A stretch of DNA of 63,697 nucleotides from an uncultured Desulfuromonadales bacterium (GTDB lineage Bacteria > Desulfobacterota > Desulfuromonadia > Desulfuromonadales > Geopsychrobacteraceae). How positions within the stretch are numbered: the stretch's first letter is position 1; every line of letters begins with the position of its first letter. The stretch is from NCBI GenBank assembly GCA_945787295.1, contig CALZHQ010000021.1, forward strand, positions 1-63,697, in the 5' to 3' direction. Of the stretch, positions 15,003 to 23,938 are shown piece after piece. Under the pieces are notes generated by a model. The model searched no databases. It saw nothing but the letters and a program-made list of their open reading frames with translations, and was not told where the DNA came from. Made by a program: the position numbers and the translations under genes.

Positions 15003-16619
15003 TCAAGAACTGCACGACAACATCGAACAACCAGCCCTATTTCGCGCCCACTCCGGTCTTTTTTCCGCAAACCGCTCTTTGCCGATCTGTTCAGTATAAG
15101 GCTGACGCAACACCTCAAGCGTTTCATTGACCAGGCTGTGATCACCCTGTTCCGACTTATCGATCGCCAATTGTGCCAGGTAGTTGCGCAGTACATACTT
15201 GGGATTGACCGCATTCATCCGCTCAGCCCTGATAGAGTCAGGCAAGTCATCCCGCCGCGCCCTGGCCAGATAGCTGCGCAGCCAGCGGCCGATACGCGCC
15301 TTCTGTTCACAACTCAACTGCTCCGGCTGGTAGTAGGCCTCACGCAGCGGTGCGATGAGAATATCATCATCGGCATCGGTGTCTTCATCCAGGGTCGCCA
15401 GCTGCCGGTAAAAAATTGTCATATCGGTTTCGACCAGCAGCAACACCTGTTCCAGCTCTTTGACCAGCTCCTCGTCAGTATCTGGATCGAACTGTTCCAG
15501 GCCCAGTTTCTGCGCCATCATCTGCCGCCAATCATGCTGATAAACATCTCCGTAGAGTTGCAGTGCCTGTTGCAGCGGCTCGGTCTGCTCTATCAACGGA
15601 TAGATCGCATTGGCCAGCTGGGCCAGATTCCAGAGGGCGATCTGCGGTTGCTGGCCGAAACTGTAGCGACGCCCCTCGGCATCGGTGGTGTTCGGCGTCC
15701 AGCGCGGATCGTAATCTTCCAGCCAGCCGTAAGGACCGTAATCGATGGTCAGGCCGAGAATCGACATATTGTCAGTGTTCATCACCCCGTGGACAAAGCC
15801 GACCCGCATCCAGTGCACCATCAGCTCGGCGGTTGTGCGGCAGATTTCACTGAACCACTGCCGGTAGACAGCGACCGAGGGCTGTCCCAGGTGGGGAAAA
15901 TCGGTGCGGATGCAGTAGTCGACCAGTTGCCGCAAGATATCCAGCTCGTTGCGCCAGGAGTGGACCTGGAAGTTCCCGAAACGGAGGAAGGAGGGTGACA
16001 CCCGACAGACGATCGCGCCCGGTTCCAGTTTCGGATGGCCGTCGTAGAACATGTCACGGGTCACCTGCTCACCGGTCAACACCAGGCTCAGTGCGCGGGT
16101 GGTCGGGATCCCCAGATGGTGCATCGCTTCGCTGCAGAGGAATTCGCGGACCGAAGAACGCAGCACCGCCAAGCCGTCACCCCGCCGCGAGTAGGGGGTC
16201 AGCCCGCAGCCTTTCAGCTGCAGGACCCAACGTTCGCCCCGCCTGTTGAGCACCTCACCCAGATTGATCGCCCGCCCGTCACCCAGCTGTCCGGCCCACT
16301 GGCCGAACTGGTGACCGCCGTAGCACATCGCGTACGGCTCCATATCCGGCAGCAGCCGGTTGCCGGCAAACAGCTGCGCAAATTGCTCACTTTCACAGGC
16401 AACTGGCGACAGATCGAGCAGCTCGGCGACTTCGCGCGAATAGGCAATGGTTTCCGGCTGAGCAATAGGTGTCGGCGGCACCAATGAAAAGCAGGCACCC
16501 GGCACCTGTCGCACCCGATTGCTGGAATCCGGGTCGGCCGGCAGCTCGCGGATAAAAGCGTTATCGAACTGCAGCTGTTCCAGTGAATCGTATAGTTTTG
16601 CGTTCTTATCCATTTTCAT
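15003..16619 (-). CDS. selO: SelO/YdiU family protein adenylyltransferase
   Basis: A 538-residue pseudokinase-fold protein of the SelO (UPF0061) family, which transfers AMP to Ser/Thr/Tyr of redox-related proteins. Family motifs are YAMCYGGHQFGQWAGQLGDG (~95-115), QLKGCGLTPYSRRGDGLAVL, SSVREFLCSEAMHHLGIPTT, GFVHGVMNTDNMSILG (Mg-binding Asn/Asp) and IDYGPYGWLEDYDP (catalytic-loop region). The C-terminus is GCSMLSCSS with a normal TGC codon, so this is the Cys form and not a selenoprotein. ATG 16619 or 16613 is likely; the longer frame to 16655 lacks support. It is followed by msrA, giving a two-gene oxidative-repair unit. Confidence 0.93.
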   Translation of the reverse strand: MKMDKNAKLYDSLEQLQFDNAFIRELPADPDSSNRVRQVPGACFSLVPPTPIAQPETIAYSREVAELLDLSPVACESEQFAQLFAGNRLLPDMEPYAMCYGGHQFGQWAGQLGDGRAINLGEVLNRRGERWVLQLKGCGLTPYSRRGDGLAVLRSSVREFLCSEAMHHLGIPTTRALSLVLTGEQVTRDMFYDGHPKLEPGAIVCRVSPSFLRFGNFQVHSWRNELDILRQLVDYCIRTDFPHLGQPSVAVYRQWFSEICRTTAELMVHWMRVGFVHGVMNTDNMSILGLTIDYGPYGWLEDYDPRWTPNTTDAEGRRYSFGQQPQIALWNLAQLANAIYPLIEQTEPLQQALQLYGDVYQHDWRQMMAQKLGLEQFDPDTDEELVKELEQVLLLVETDMTIFYRQLATLDEDTDADDDILIAPLREAYYQPEQLSCEQKARIGRWLRSYLARARRDDLPDSIRAERMNAVNPKYVLRNYLAQLAIDKSEQGDHSLVNETLEVLRQPYTEQIGKERFAEKRPEWARNRAGCSMLSCSS

Positions 16620-16738
16620 AGCCCAATTGTCGCACCGCTGCCGTTCACAGCGCAATACAGCGGCCCAAATTTATCTCGCTTGACTTAGCGGCAAGCGCAG
16701 CAATAATTGATAAATGTTGTCGCATGGAGGTTTTCTAC

Positions 16739-18016
16739 GTGGGTCATCACACGCTCAAATCGAGTTATTCCCGCCTGGTTGAACGGCTCAACCGGTCTCC
16801 CCAGGGCGCCCCGCCCTCGCAGCTGCTGTATAAAATCCTCGCCATGCTGTTCAGTGACAAAGAAGCGGAGCTGGTCGCACAACTCCCACTACGCCCCTTC
16901 AGTGTGCAACGGGCCAGCCGGACCTGGAAACTGGATCTCTGCAGTAGCCAAAAGATCCTCGATGAACTGGCCGGGCGGGCGATTCTGGTTGATATCGAAC
17001 AGAATGGCGAATCTATCTACGTTCTGCCGCCGCCGATGGCCGGCTTTTTCGAATTCTCGTTGATGCGCACCCGTGGTGATATCGATCAAAAACTGCTCAG
17101 CGAACTCTTCTACCAGTACCTGAACGTCGAAGAGGATTTCATCCGCGAGCTGTTCACCTTCGGCGAGACCCAGCTGGGGCGCACCTTTATCCATGAACCG
17201 ATCCTGAGCAATGACGACGCCCTGCACGTGCTCGATTACGAACGGGCCAGCGAGGTGATCAAGGACGCCAGCCACATCGGCGTTGGCAGCTGCTACTGCC
17301 GGCACAAGATGCAGCACCTGGAGAAAGCCTGCGCCGCGGAGCTGGATATCTGCATGACCTTCAACAGTTCGGCCGCCTCCCTGATCAAGCACGGTCATGC
17401 CCGGGCCGTCGACTCCAGCGAATGCCTCGACCTGCTGCAGCGGGCCTACGAGCAGAACCTGGTGCAGTTCGGCGAAAACGTCCGTCAGCGGGTCAATTTC
17501 ATCTGCAACTGCTGTGGCTGTTGTTGCGAAGCGCTGATCGCCGCACGCCGCTTTGCCAATCTGAATCCGGTGCACACCACCAACTTCATCCCGCAGATCA
17601 ACCAGCAGCGGTGCAGCGGCTGCGGCCACTGCGTCGATATCTGTCCAGTCGAGGCGATCGTCCTCTGCTCGGCCAACGATCCGCACCAGCCGAAACGCAA
17701 ACAGGCCACGCTGATCGCAGACCACTGTCTCGGTTGTGGACTCTGTGTACGGGGCTGTGGTGAAAATTGCATAAAAATGCAGAGTCGCCCGCAGAGGGTG
17801 ATTACACCATTGAATGGCAGTCACCGCGCAGTGGTGATGGCGATCGAGCGAGGCAAGCTGCAGCATCTGATCTTCGACAACCAGGTGCTGTTCAGTCACC
17901 GTGCCCTGGCCGGGCTGCTTGGTGTTATCCTGCGCCTGCCGCCAATCAAACAAGTGCTGGCCAGCAAACAGGTCAAGTCGCGCTATCTGGAAGCACTGGT
18001 CGAGAGATTTGGGTAG
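16739..18016 (+). CDS. 4Fe-4S double-cluster ferredoxin-type protein
   Basis: A 425-residue cytoplasmic iron-sulfur protein. The N-terminal ~160 residues are without recognised motif. GVGSCYCRHKMQHL (~186) and a dense CNCCGCCCE cluster (~255) follow. Two [4Fe-4S] motifs lie at CSGCGHCVDICP (~286) and CLGCGLCVRGCGENC (~322). The arrangement matches a deltaproteobacterial ferredoxin family of unknown redox partner. GTG 16739 is preferred because the in-frame ATG at 16724 sits within the GGAGG ribosome site, leaving 8 bases to GTG. Two short genes follow in the same direction and could be co-transcribed. Confidence 0.82.
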   Translation: MGHHTLKSSYSRLVERLNRSPQGAPPSQLLYKILAMLFSDKEAELVAQLPLRPFSVQRASRTWKLDLCSSQKILDELAGRAILVDIEQNGESIYVLPPPMAGFFEFSLMRTRGDIDQKLLSELFYQYLNVEEDFIRELFTFGETQLGRTFIHEPILSNDDALHVLDYERASEVIKDASHIGVGSCYCRHKMQHLEKACAAELDICMTFNSSAASLIKHGHARAVDSSECLDLLQRAYEQNLVQFGENVRQRVNFICNCCGCCCEALIAARRFANLNPVHTTNFIPQINQQRCSGCGHCVDICPVEAIVLCSANDPHQPKRKQATLIADHCLGCGLCVRGCGENCIKMQSRPQRVITPLNGSHRAVVMAIERGKLQHLIFDNQVLFSHRALAGLLGVILRLPPIKQVLASKQVKSRYLEALVERFG

Positions 18017-18105
18017 AGCAACGAGACCTCTCTACGGTCATCAATGCAGCAGTTGCGGCAAAAGAACCTCAAAGAACAGCAGTTGCTGATTCCAGCTATA
18101 ATGAG

Positions 18106-18435
18106 ATGATGATCAAGCGACAGCCGAAATCCACGACCGTGCCGTCTCCGCGCACCACGACGCTGCGCCAGAGTATCTGTGCCTTGCTGCGGAGCGAATC
18201 GCTGAGCGCCCTGGAGATCTCCGAACAGATCGGGATCCGGGAGCGTGACGTCTGTGAACATCTGGAACATATCCGTCACAGTCTGCATCGAGAGGGGCAC
18301 TTGTTGAACGTCCAGCCGTCTGAGTGCCGCAGCTGCGGTTACCTGTTTGTCAAACGGGAGCGTTTAAAGCGTCCGGGCCGCTGCCCGCTCTGCAAAGGAG
18401 AATCGATCAGTCAGCCCCGTTATCAGATCGTCTGA
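18106..18435 (+). CDS. HTH/Zn-ribbon transcriptional regulator (COG3357-like)
   Basis: A 109-residue protein. The N-terminal part has a winged-helix-like HTH (LRSESLSALEISEQIGIRER, residues ~27-46) and a C-terminal zinc ribbon with ECRSCGYLF and RCPLCKGE Cys pairs, the layout of COG3357 predicted regulators. ATG 18106 (or 18109) is the first Met; the longer frame from 17767 overlaps the ferredoxin gene and is spurious. It would bind DNA in the cytoplasm; the target is unknown, perhaps its own operon. Confidence 0.8.
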   Translation: MMIKRQPKSTTVPSPRTTTLRQSICALLRSESLSALEISEQIGIRERDVCEHLEHIRHSLHREGHLLNVQPSECRSCGYLFVKRERLKRPGRCPLCKGESISQPRYQIV

Positions 18436-18457
18436 GAACAAGAAAACAGGGAATAGC

Positions 18458-18715
18458 ATGACAGCTGAGTCGTTGTTCGAAATCCGGGTCGCCTGTTACT
18501 GCGGCTACCGGGGAGAAGAGACGCCGCGGAGGTTTTACATCAATGAGCGTCCCATTGAGATCGCCGAAGTCCTCGACCGCTGGTTGGCTCCGGAACACCG
18601 GTATTTCAAAGTCCGCTGCGCCGCTGGCGACCGCTACATCCTGCGCCACAATACCCGGACCGACCGATGGCAACTGACCCTGTTCGAAAGCCGCGCTAAA
18701 CCGGACGGACTCTGA
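18458..18715 (+). CDS. small conserved hypothetical protein
   Basis: An 85-residue soluble protein beginning MTAESLFEIRVACYCGYRGE after an AGGGAA ribosome site. It has few Cys, many Arg and Glu, and a YILRHNTRTDRWQLTLFE C-terminal strand pattern, which suggests a compact beta-rich domain. It lies 22 bases after the regulator gene and is probably co-transcribed with it. I do not recognise the family. Confidence 0.65.
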   Translation: MTAESLFEIRVACYCGYRGEETPRRFYINERPIEIAEVLDRWLAPEHRYFKVRCAAGDRYILRHNTRTDRWQLTLFESRAKPDGL

Positions 18716-18852
18716 ATTCAACACCATTTAAAACGCCTGGATGGCTATTATGCTGAAACCAGCCACGAGGTAAAATTTTAAACCTGCCAACTCCTGAGGA
18801 CTGATGCGATCTGACTTGAAGCAATATATGAGAACGCAGTTGACGGGTTCTG

Positions 18853-18869
18853 TGGCGTGAATCACGCCA
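18853..18869. repeat. odd-length palindrome in an intergenic region
   Basis: TGGCGTGA-A-TCACGCCA is a perfect 8-bp dyad with one central base, between the convergent ends of the 18458 gene and the histidine kinase gene. No T run follows, so it is a possible operator-like site rather than a clear terminator. Confidence 0.35.
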
Positions 18870-18992
18870 TCTACTAAACTTCATACAATTGCAACAGTCT
18901 GCTTGTTTTGGCAAAGCCCTTTGCGATGAGCTTCGATTAGCGAATTGCTTTATTTTCGAGTTGCTTACCTTGCGCTGCCCTCGGGGTGCCTG

Positions 18993-21431
18993 TCATGAAG
19001 GCTTAAGCTCGTCATTTTTCAAAATTTCGTGCACCTTCACTGCCAGATCCTGATTTAAGAATGGCTTCTGAATAATATTCACGTTTGGGTCCAGAATGCC
19101 GTGGCGGGCAATCGTATTTGCTGAGTATCCCGACATGTATAGGACTTTGAGATCTGGATGCTCGCAGTGTAGTTTATCGGCCAATTCCCGCCCGTTCATC
19201 TCTGGCATGATGACGTCGGTCAGGACCAAGTGAATCCTGCCTTCATGCTCCCTCGCCAAGTCAATTGCTTTTCCCGGTCGATCACAGGCAAGAACAGAAT
19301 AACCTGATTCTTCGAGCATCCGTTTGGTCAATTGCAATAACGACTCTTCATCCTCGACCAACAGGAGAACTTCCCCCCGACCCTGGGGGATTTTAGTAAG
19401 CGTCTGCTCCTTGGCAGAATCTGCCGCTCCGTGCTGCAGCGGCAGATAAATCCGAAACGTAGTCCCTTTGTCAGGCTCACTGTAGACATTAATAAAGCCG
19501 TTATTTTGCTTGACGATCCCGTAGACCATGGCAAGCCCCAGGCCAGTACCTTCGCCGAAATTTTTGGTTGTGTAGAACGGCTCAAAAATGTGATCGAGAA
19601 CCTCTTTTTCCATACCGCAACCATCATCACTGACTGACAGCATGGCAAATTTACCAGGGATAAAGCCGGGGTGAGCGGCACAATAGCTCTCGTCTAGATG
19701 AACGTTTCCGGTTTCGATGATCAGTTTACCGACGTTGCTGATAGCGGCTCTGGCATTGACACATAGATTGGTCAGCACCTGATTGAACTGTGCCGGGTCG
19801 ATATGTACGGGCGTTGGTGCCGAGCAGGGGGCCCAGGACAGGTCGATGTTTTCGCCGATCAACGGGTGCAGCATCTTGAGCATAGATTCGATGGCTTCGT
19901 TCATGTCGATCAGTTTGGGGTTGACGGTCTGCTTTCTGGCAAACGCAAGTAGCTGCTGGGTGAGGTCCGCAGACCGCCTTGCAGCGTTGTGAATCTCCTG
20001 CAGATCCCGGGTCAGTTTGTCGTCCAATCCCGTCCTTTGCATCGCCAGTCCCGAGTAGCCGAGGATGACGCCGAGCATGTTGTTGAAATCGTGGGCGACG
20101 CCACCGGCCAGACGGCCAATGGCTTCCATTTTCTGCGACTGGGTCAGCTGCTCCTTGAGTTTCAGCTGTTCCACCTCGGCGTGTTTTCTTTTCGTGATGT
20201 CTGTTGTCGCCAGCAGGGCTGTGCGTGTATCTTTCAGGATCTGCAGTTTGAGAGTAACCTCCCGCACTTCGCCGTCCAGAGTTTTGACCTGGCCTTCAAT
20301 TTCGAAACTCGACGCCCCTTCGGCTATGGCGATCACTTCTTCCCGGAAGGTATCGTATGAGGCTTCGGTGAAGATTTTATCCAGATTGCCGAGCAGTTCT
20401 GCCTTGTCCCTGGCCTTGTGCAGCTTCAGGGTCTCCCGGTTGACATCCCTGATGATAATTTTCCCGGCACAGGTTTGCAGTTCGTCTGGATACTCACTGA
20501 AGAAGGTCCTGAAATCGGTAACCCCGGTTTTTTTGATGTTATCCAGGTAATCCGTCAGCTCTGTGAATTCCTCTTCCCATAAAGGGACCGGGGAGTTGTC
20601 GAATAGCTGTTTATAGCGGTCTTCGCTGATTTTCAGCCCGGCTTCGGCCTGATTGCCGCGCTCTTGAGCCAACTGGTATTTCTGTCTGTAGGACAGGGCA
20701 TCAAAAATATCTTCGAATGAGTGGGCTTCGCGCTCAGTGGTTTCACCGAAACGCAGGTAAAAGGTTACGACGAGGGCGAAAGGGACCGCCATGATGAGTT
20801 TGCCGATTATTCCTGAATACAGAATCGAAATGTAATTCGGTTGGCCTAAAAAAGCTCCCGTGGCAAACGTCACACTGTCAAATACCAGGATCAGCGCCAC
20901 AGTCAAATAGATACACAGCAGCTGACTTCTACTGATCCAGCGACAGATGGCTTCATAGATAAAAATGATCAACAGGACATCGGCGAACAGGGCAAGCGTT
21001 CCTGCAATTGTTATTCGCGCACTCTGATTGAAGAGATCGGCAGATAAATCGAGAGGGTTCAGTGTGCTAGAGAGTTGCAACTGCCAACCAAAGGTGAGCA
21101 TCAACGCACTCAACGAAAGGTTGGCGAGCATGATACCGTAAATGATCTTGCGTGCTTCAAGAGCGTCTTCGCGAATGTAGACCAGCAGAATGGCGAACAG
21201 GCTGGCAGTGAACATGATCACGGAGCCTGGACTGACGATGATGCCTGGGAGGATTTCAGCATAGACCGAAGAGGCCAGGAGGATTTGCAACGGCTGAAAC
21301 ACGCCCAGGGTGACATAAAGCGGGGTCAGGCCAAAGCGCAAACGAAGCCTGAATAAAAAAATGATAATGGTGGCAACGATGGTGGTAGCCAGGGTGAAAA
21401 CTGTCAGCTGAGTAATAGAGTCACCGCCCAT
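18993..21431 (-). CDS. membrane-bound PAS hybrid histidine kinase
   Basis: An 812-residue sensor kinase. Residues ~1-230 contain about six or seven membrane helices forming an uncharacterised sensor module (FGLTPLYVTLGVFQPLQILL near 34-53). A PAS-type region follows around 270-430, ending ATTDITKRKHAE. The HisKA box is GRLAGGVAHDFNNMLGVILG with the phosphorylated His (~466). HATPase motifs are DDGCGMEKEV, FYTTKNFGEGTGLGL and a G-rich F box. A C-terminal receiver holds LVLTDVIMPEMNG with the phospho-Asp, and Lys in QKPF. It would autophosphorylate on His and pass phosphate to its own receiver. No response regulator is adjacent. Confidence 0.92.
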   Translation of the reverse strand: MGGDSITQLTVFTLATTIVATIIIFLFRLRLRFGLTPLYVTLGVFQPLQILLASSVYAEILPGIIVSPGSVIMFTASLFAILLVYIREDALEARKIIYGIMLANLSLSALMLTFGWQLQLSSTLNPLDLSADLFNQSARITIAGTLALFADVLLIIFIYEAICRWISRSQLLCIYLTVALILVFDSVTFATGAFLGQPNYISILYSGIIGKLIMAVPFALVVTFYLRFGETTEREAHSFEDIFDALSYRQKYQLAQERGNQAEAGLKISEDRYKQLFDNSPVPLWEEEFTELTDYLDNIKKTGVTDFRTFFSEYPDELQTCAGKIIIRDVNRETLKLHKARDKAELLGNLDKIFTEASYDTFREEVIAIAEGASSFEIEGQVKTLDGEVREVTLKLQILKDTRTALLATTDITKRKHAEVEQLKLKEQLTQSQKMEAIGRLAGGVAHDFNNMLGVILGYSGLAMQRTGLDDKLTRDLQEIHNAARRSADLTQQLLAFARKQTVNPKLIDMNEAIESMLKMLHPLIGENIDLSWAPCSAPTPVHIDPAQFNQVLTNLCVNARAAISNVGKLIIETGNVHLDESYCAAHPGFIPGKFAMLSVSDDGCGMEKEVLDHIFEPFYTTKNFGEGTGLGLAMVYGIVKQNNGFINVYSEPDKGTTFRIYLPLQHGAADSAKEQTLTKIPQGRGEVLLLVEDEESLLQLTKRMLEESGYSVLACDRPGKAIDLAREHEGRIHLVLTDVIMPEMNGRELADKLHCEHPDLKVLYMSGYSANTIARHGILDPNVNIIQKPFLNQDLAVKVHEILKNDELKPS

Positions 21432-21829
21432 TAAAAACCTTAGAGTATCAGTTGTGGGATTGAAATTAAGACAGAGCGAGCAAAGGGGACTCTATTGTCT
21501 TTCACAAATAAACTCCAAAAGCCCACTGCCATCAAACAACAAATCATCAATATATCAGAGGAACAAAGATTTTTCCTGCTCTAAAATATGGAGTGACGAG
21601 GTCTTTTTGTGTTGAAAATCGGTTGGCTGAACTGTTCAATTGACCTGATGTCGATCGGCACAATACTGTTTAAAGAAGCCTGCTTGGGGGGACAGTCTCA
21701 TATATGTCCTGACTTTTTGATGAGCCGCCACCTCCTTCAAATCTGGGGTGGCGATTTTGTTTGATAAAAAGTTGGCGGGTTTCTCATCATAATGGGTGGC
21801 CACATTTAGTCATAATAAGCAGCTGGAAT
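21432..21829. other. intergenic region between histidine kinase and vWA operon
   Basis: About 400 bp lie between the start of the kinase gene and the 3' end of the operon. It must hold the kinase promoter. A GGGGGACAGTCTCATATATG string near 21690, resembling sequences found by mobile elements, and one hairpin (21726-21753) are the only features seen. No ORF is supported. Confidence 0.45.
21726..21753. terminator. hairpin with T run, possible terminator
   Basis: CGCCACC...GGTGGCG forms a 7-bp GC-rich stem with a 14-base loop, followed on the plus strand by ATTTTGTTT. No plus-strand gene ends here; it lies ~75 bases beyond the end of the minus-strand operon, and may act in either direction. 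Confidence 0.4.
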
Positions 21830-22828
21830 CTAACGCAGACTGGTCAGCCCCACGAAGCTGCCGTTATTCTCCTCGGCCAGCCGGCGCATCAGGGCGGCAA
21901 AGCGCGCGGCATTCTGCACCGACCGCGGCTGACTCAGCAGCACGGGGAACCCGACCGTATGAATCCGCACCCTGCTCCCTGACTTGCCGCTGGCCCGGTT
22001 TTTCTTCCGGACCGCGTTGATCACATTCTGCATGCTGCCGCCGGAAAAATCGTCACCGAACACATAGAGGCTGATCCGTTTATCTGCCGCGTAGAAACGC
22101 TGGATCGCCTGGCTGACACCTTCTTCCGGGCTGGAGTTGGAAAAGGGTGCCCAGGTGGCCAGCCGCTGCAGGATGGCCCGGCGTCGCGCCTTGGAATCGG
22201 GTATCCAGCGGCCGGCATATTGGGAAAACATGTAGTCGCCCATGTCATTGAGCACCTGCACCCCTTTGACCTTGGGGTAGATATCGAGAATCTCCTGCAT
22301 CTTCTTGCGCACCAGCGGCCAGGCAAAATTCTGCATACTGCCCGAGGTGTCGATGACGAAGATAATATATTCGCTGTCCACCGGCAACCCGCCGATCACC
22401 GCATCCTCTTGCGGGCGCCGGTAGCCGGCCAGTAATCGACGCATCTCCTCGTTCAGCTCCTGCTTGGCACCCTGCAATTCATCCTCGATGAGACTCTGCG
22501 CCTCGGCCGCTTTGCTGACGGCACGAAACTCCCCTTCTATATCGGTCAAGGCCCCTTGCAACCGCGCCAGTTTTTGCTTGTTTACGGAGAACTGCTGTTG
22601 CCTGGCGAGCAGGTTCCGATTGAGGATTTGCGTCTCCCCGCGGATCTCGTAGAGCTGCTCTTCCAGTTGGGCGACCACCCCGGTCAAATCGGCATTGACC
22701 TCCTCGATCACCCGCGGTTCGGAAAGCTTCGAGATGACCAGCAGCAGAATGATCGCACCGAACCCGCAGGAGATCACGTCGAGAAATGACATGCTGAATA
22801 TTTCAATCTGTCGACGGCGTTTTTTCAT
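21830..22828 (-). CDS. vWA-domain protein with ExbD/MotB-like anchor (1)
   Basis: A 332-residue protein, last gene of the operon. The N-terminus is basic (KKRRRQ), then a membrane helix with FLDVISCGFGAIILLLVI, the same pattern as in the preceding gene and reminiscent of the single TM of ExbD/TolR/MotB. A coiled coil (~35-125) precedes a vWA domain with the MIDAS start DTSGSM (~160), the T in the middle segment and the D in FGDDFSGG. vWA domains bind ligand through a metal ion. ATG 22828 overlaps the previous stop (ATGA), giving translational coupling. Confidence 0.82.
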   Translation of the reverse strand: MKKRRRQIEIFSMSFLDVISCGFGAIILLLVISKLSEPRVIEEVNADLTGVVAQLEEQLYEIRGETQILNRNLLARQQQFSVNKQKLARLQGALTDIEGEFRAVSKAAEAQSLIEDELQGAKQELNEEMRRLLAGYRRPQEDAVIGGLPVDSEYIIFVIDTSGSMQNFAWPLVRKKMQEILDIYPKVKGVQVLNDMGDYMFSQYAGRWIPDSKARRRAILQRLATWAPFSNSSPEEGVSQAIQRFYAADKRISLYVFGDDFSGGSMQNVINAVRKKNRASGKSGSRVRIHTVGFPVLLSQPRSVQNAARFAALMRRLAEENNGSFVGLTSLR

Positions 22829-23922
22829 GGCCAATCCCGGGTCGGAGTCAGAAAGGAACCTCTGCTATCAATGGCCAGTTGCCAGAAGGAGACGGCGGCC
22901 AGCGGATCTCCCTCCATGGGGAAAAGGATGGTGTTCACCGGGACCGATTTCGGTAACTTCCGGATCGCCTCTTGAAACAGTTTGAGCCGCTGCGCACCAG
23001 ACACGGTGGTCTTTGCAGAACGTTTTTCGCCCTGGGTGGGCAGGCCGTCGGTAAGCAGCAGAATATTGTCGGGCCGCGGCCCCAGGCGGGCCGCGGCGGA
23101 AAAGGCGTTAAAGAGACTGGTGCCCCCCTGGGGAATCGTCTGCTGCAAGGCTGCCAGCAGCCGATCGACGTTCTGCTGGTCGCTGGCGGCCACCCATGTG
23201 CCCTGCAGTTCCTTGACAACCGGGCGCGCCTGGGTGTTGAAGGTATAAATCTGTAACGCGCTGTCGGGCGGCAGGTTGGCGGTCAGCCATTCAACGGTTC
23301 TTATGGTGCGGCGCCATTTGGGCGAAGCCAGTTTCGTCCGCTGATCGAGATTGCGGCGCATAATGATGTTGAGAATGGTTTCGTCCAGCATGCTGGCCGA
23401 GGCATCGACCAGCAGCAGAACCCGTTTGCCGCCCAGCCGCAGGCCGGTGAGATATTGCCGGTCTCCCTCGCCGATGAATTTCCGCAGCTGTTGTCCCCGC
23501 TGCTGCTCGGCCAGCTGCTGGGCAGCGATCTGCTGGCTTTCATCATCTAGCTTGAGCAGGTCGGCCTGCAGGGCGCGGAGATGCTTCTTCGTCGCCTGAC
23601 TTTTCCCCTGCAGCGTAGCCAGTTCGACTTCGGTGTTTTTCAGCCGTTCGAGCACCTCTCTGGACAGGCCTTCGGTGCGGACCGCGTCCGCTTCGGTCTC
23701 CAGCATGCTGTTCTGCAGGCTGACCAGATGTTCCTGGCCGACTTTGACTTCACGTTCAAGCCGCTGCGCCTCGCCCCGCAGGTCGGCGACAACCTCTTTG
23801 CGCGTCGCCAGCATGTCGCCATTGAGCAGCATCACCAGCAGGATAACCGCGCCAAAACCGCAACACATGATGTCGAGAAACGCCAGGTTGAACTCTGACG
23901 TCTTACGCCGGCCTGTTTTCAC
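22825..23922 (-). CDS. vWA-domain protein with ExbD/MotB-like anchor (2)
   Basis: A 365-residue protein starting at GTG 23922, with AAAAGG nine bases upstream. Residues ~13-34 (FLDIMCCGFGAVILLVMLL) form one membrane helix. A coiled coil (~40-145) leads to a vWA domain with VDASASM (~174; MIDAS DxSxS), a conserved Thr in GGTSLFNAF and Asp in LLTDGLP. It is clearly paralogous in layout to the next gene but the two vWA domains are diverged. The pair probably forms a hetero-complex with the MotA/TolQ-like channel upstream. It lies 17 bases after that gene. Confidence 0.82.
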   Translation of the reverse strand: MKTGRRKTSEFNLAFLDIMCCGFGAVILLVMLLNGDMLATRKEVVADLRGEAQRLEREVKVGQEHLVSLQNSMLETEADAVRTEGLSREVLERLKNTEVELATLQGKSQATKKHLRALQADLLKLDDESQQIAAQQLAEQQRGQQLRKFIGEGDRQYLTGLRLGGKRVLLLVDASASMLDETILNIIMRRNLDQRTKLASPKWRRTIRTVEWLTANLPPDSALQIYTFNTQARPVVKELQGTWVAASDQQNVDRLLAALQQTIPQGGTSLFNAFSAAARLGPRPDNILLLTDGLPTQGEKRSAKTTVSGAQRLKLFQEAIRKLPKSVPVNTILFPMEGDPLAAVSFWQLAIDSRGSFLTPTRDWP

Positions 23923-23938
23923 CTAAAGGTCCTTTTGA

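Noticed and set aside
15003..15030. selO as a selenoprotein
   Set aside because: The C-terminus LSCSS uses TGC; no in-frame TGA precedes the true stop.
14741..15214. Separate 157-codon ORF ending at the TGA of msrA
   Set aside because: It is the N-terminal part of msrA plus upstream out-of-gene sequence; the TGA is read as Sec.
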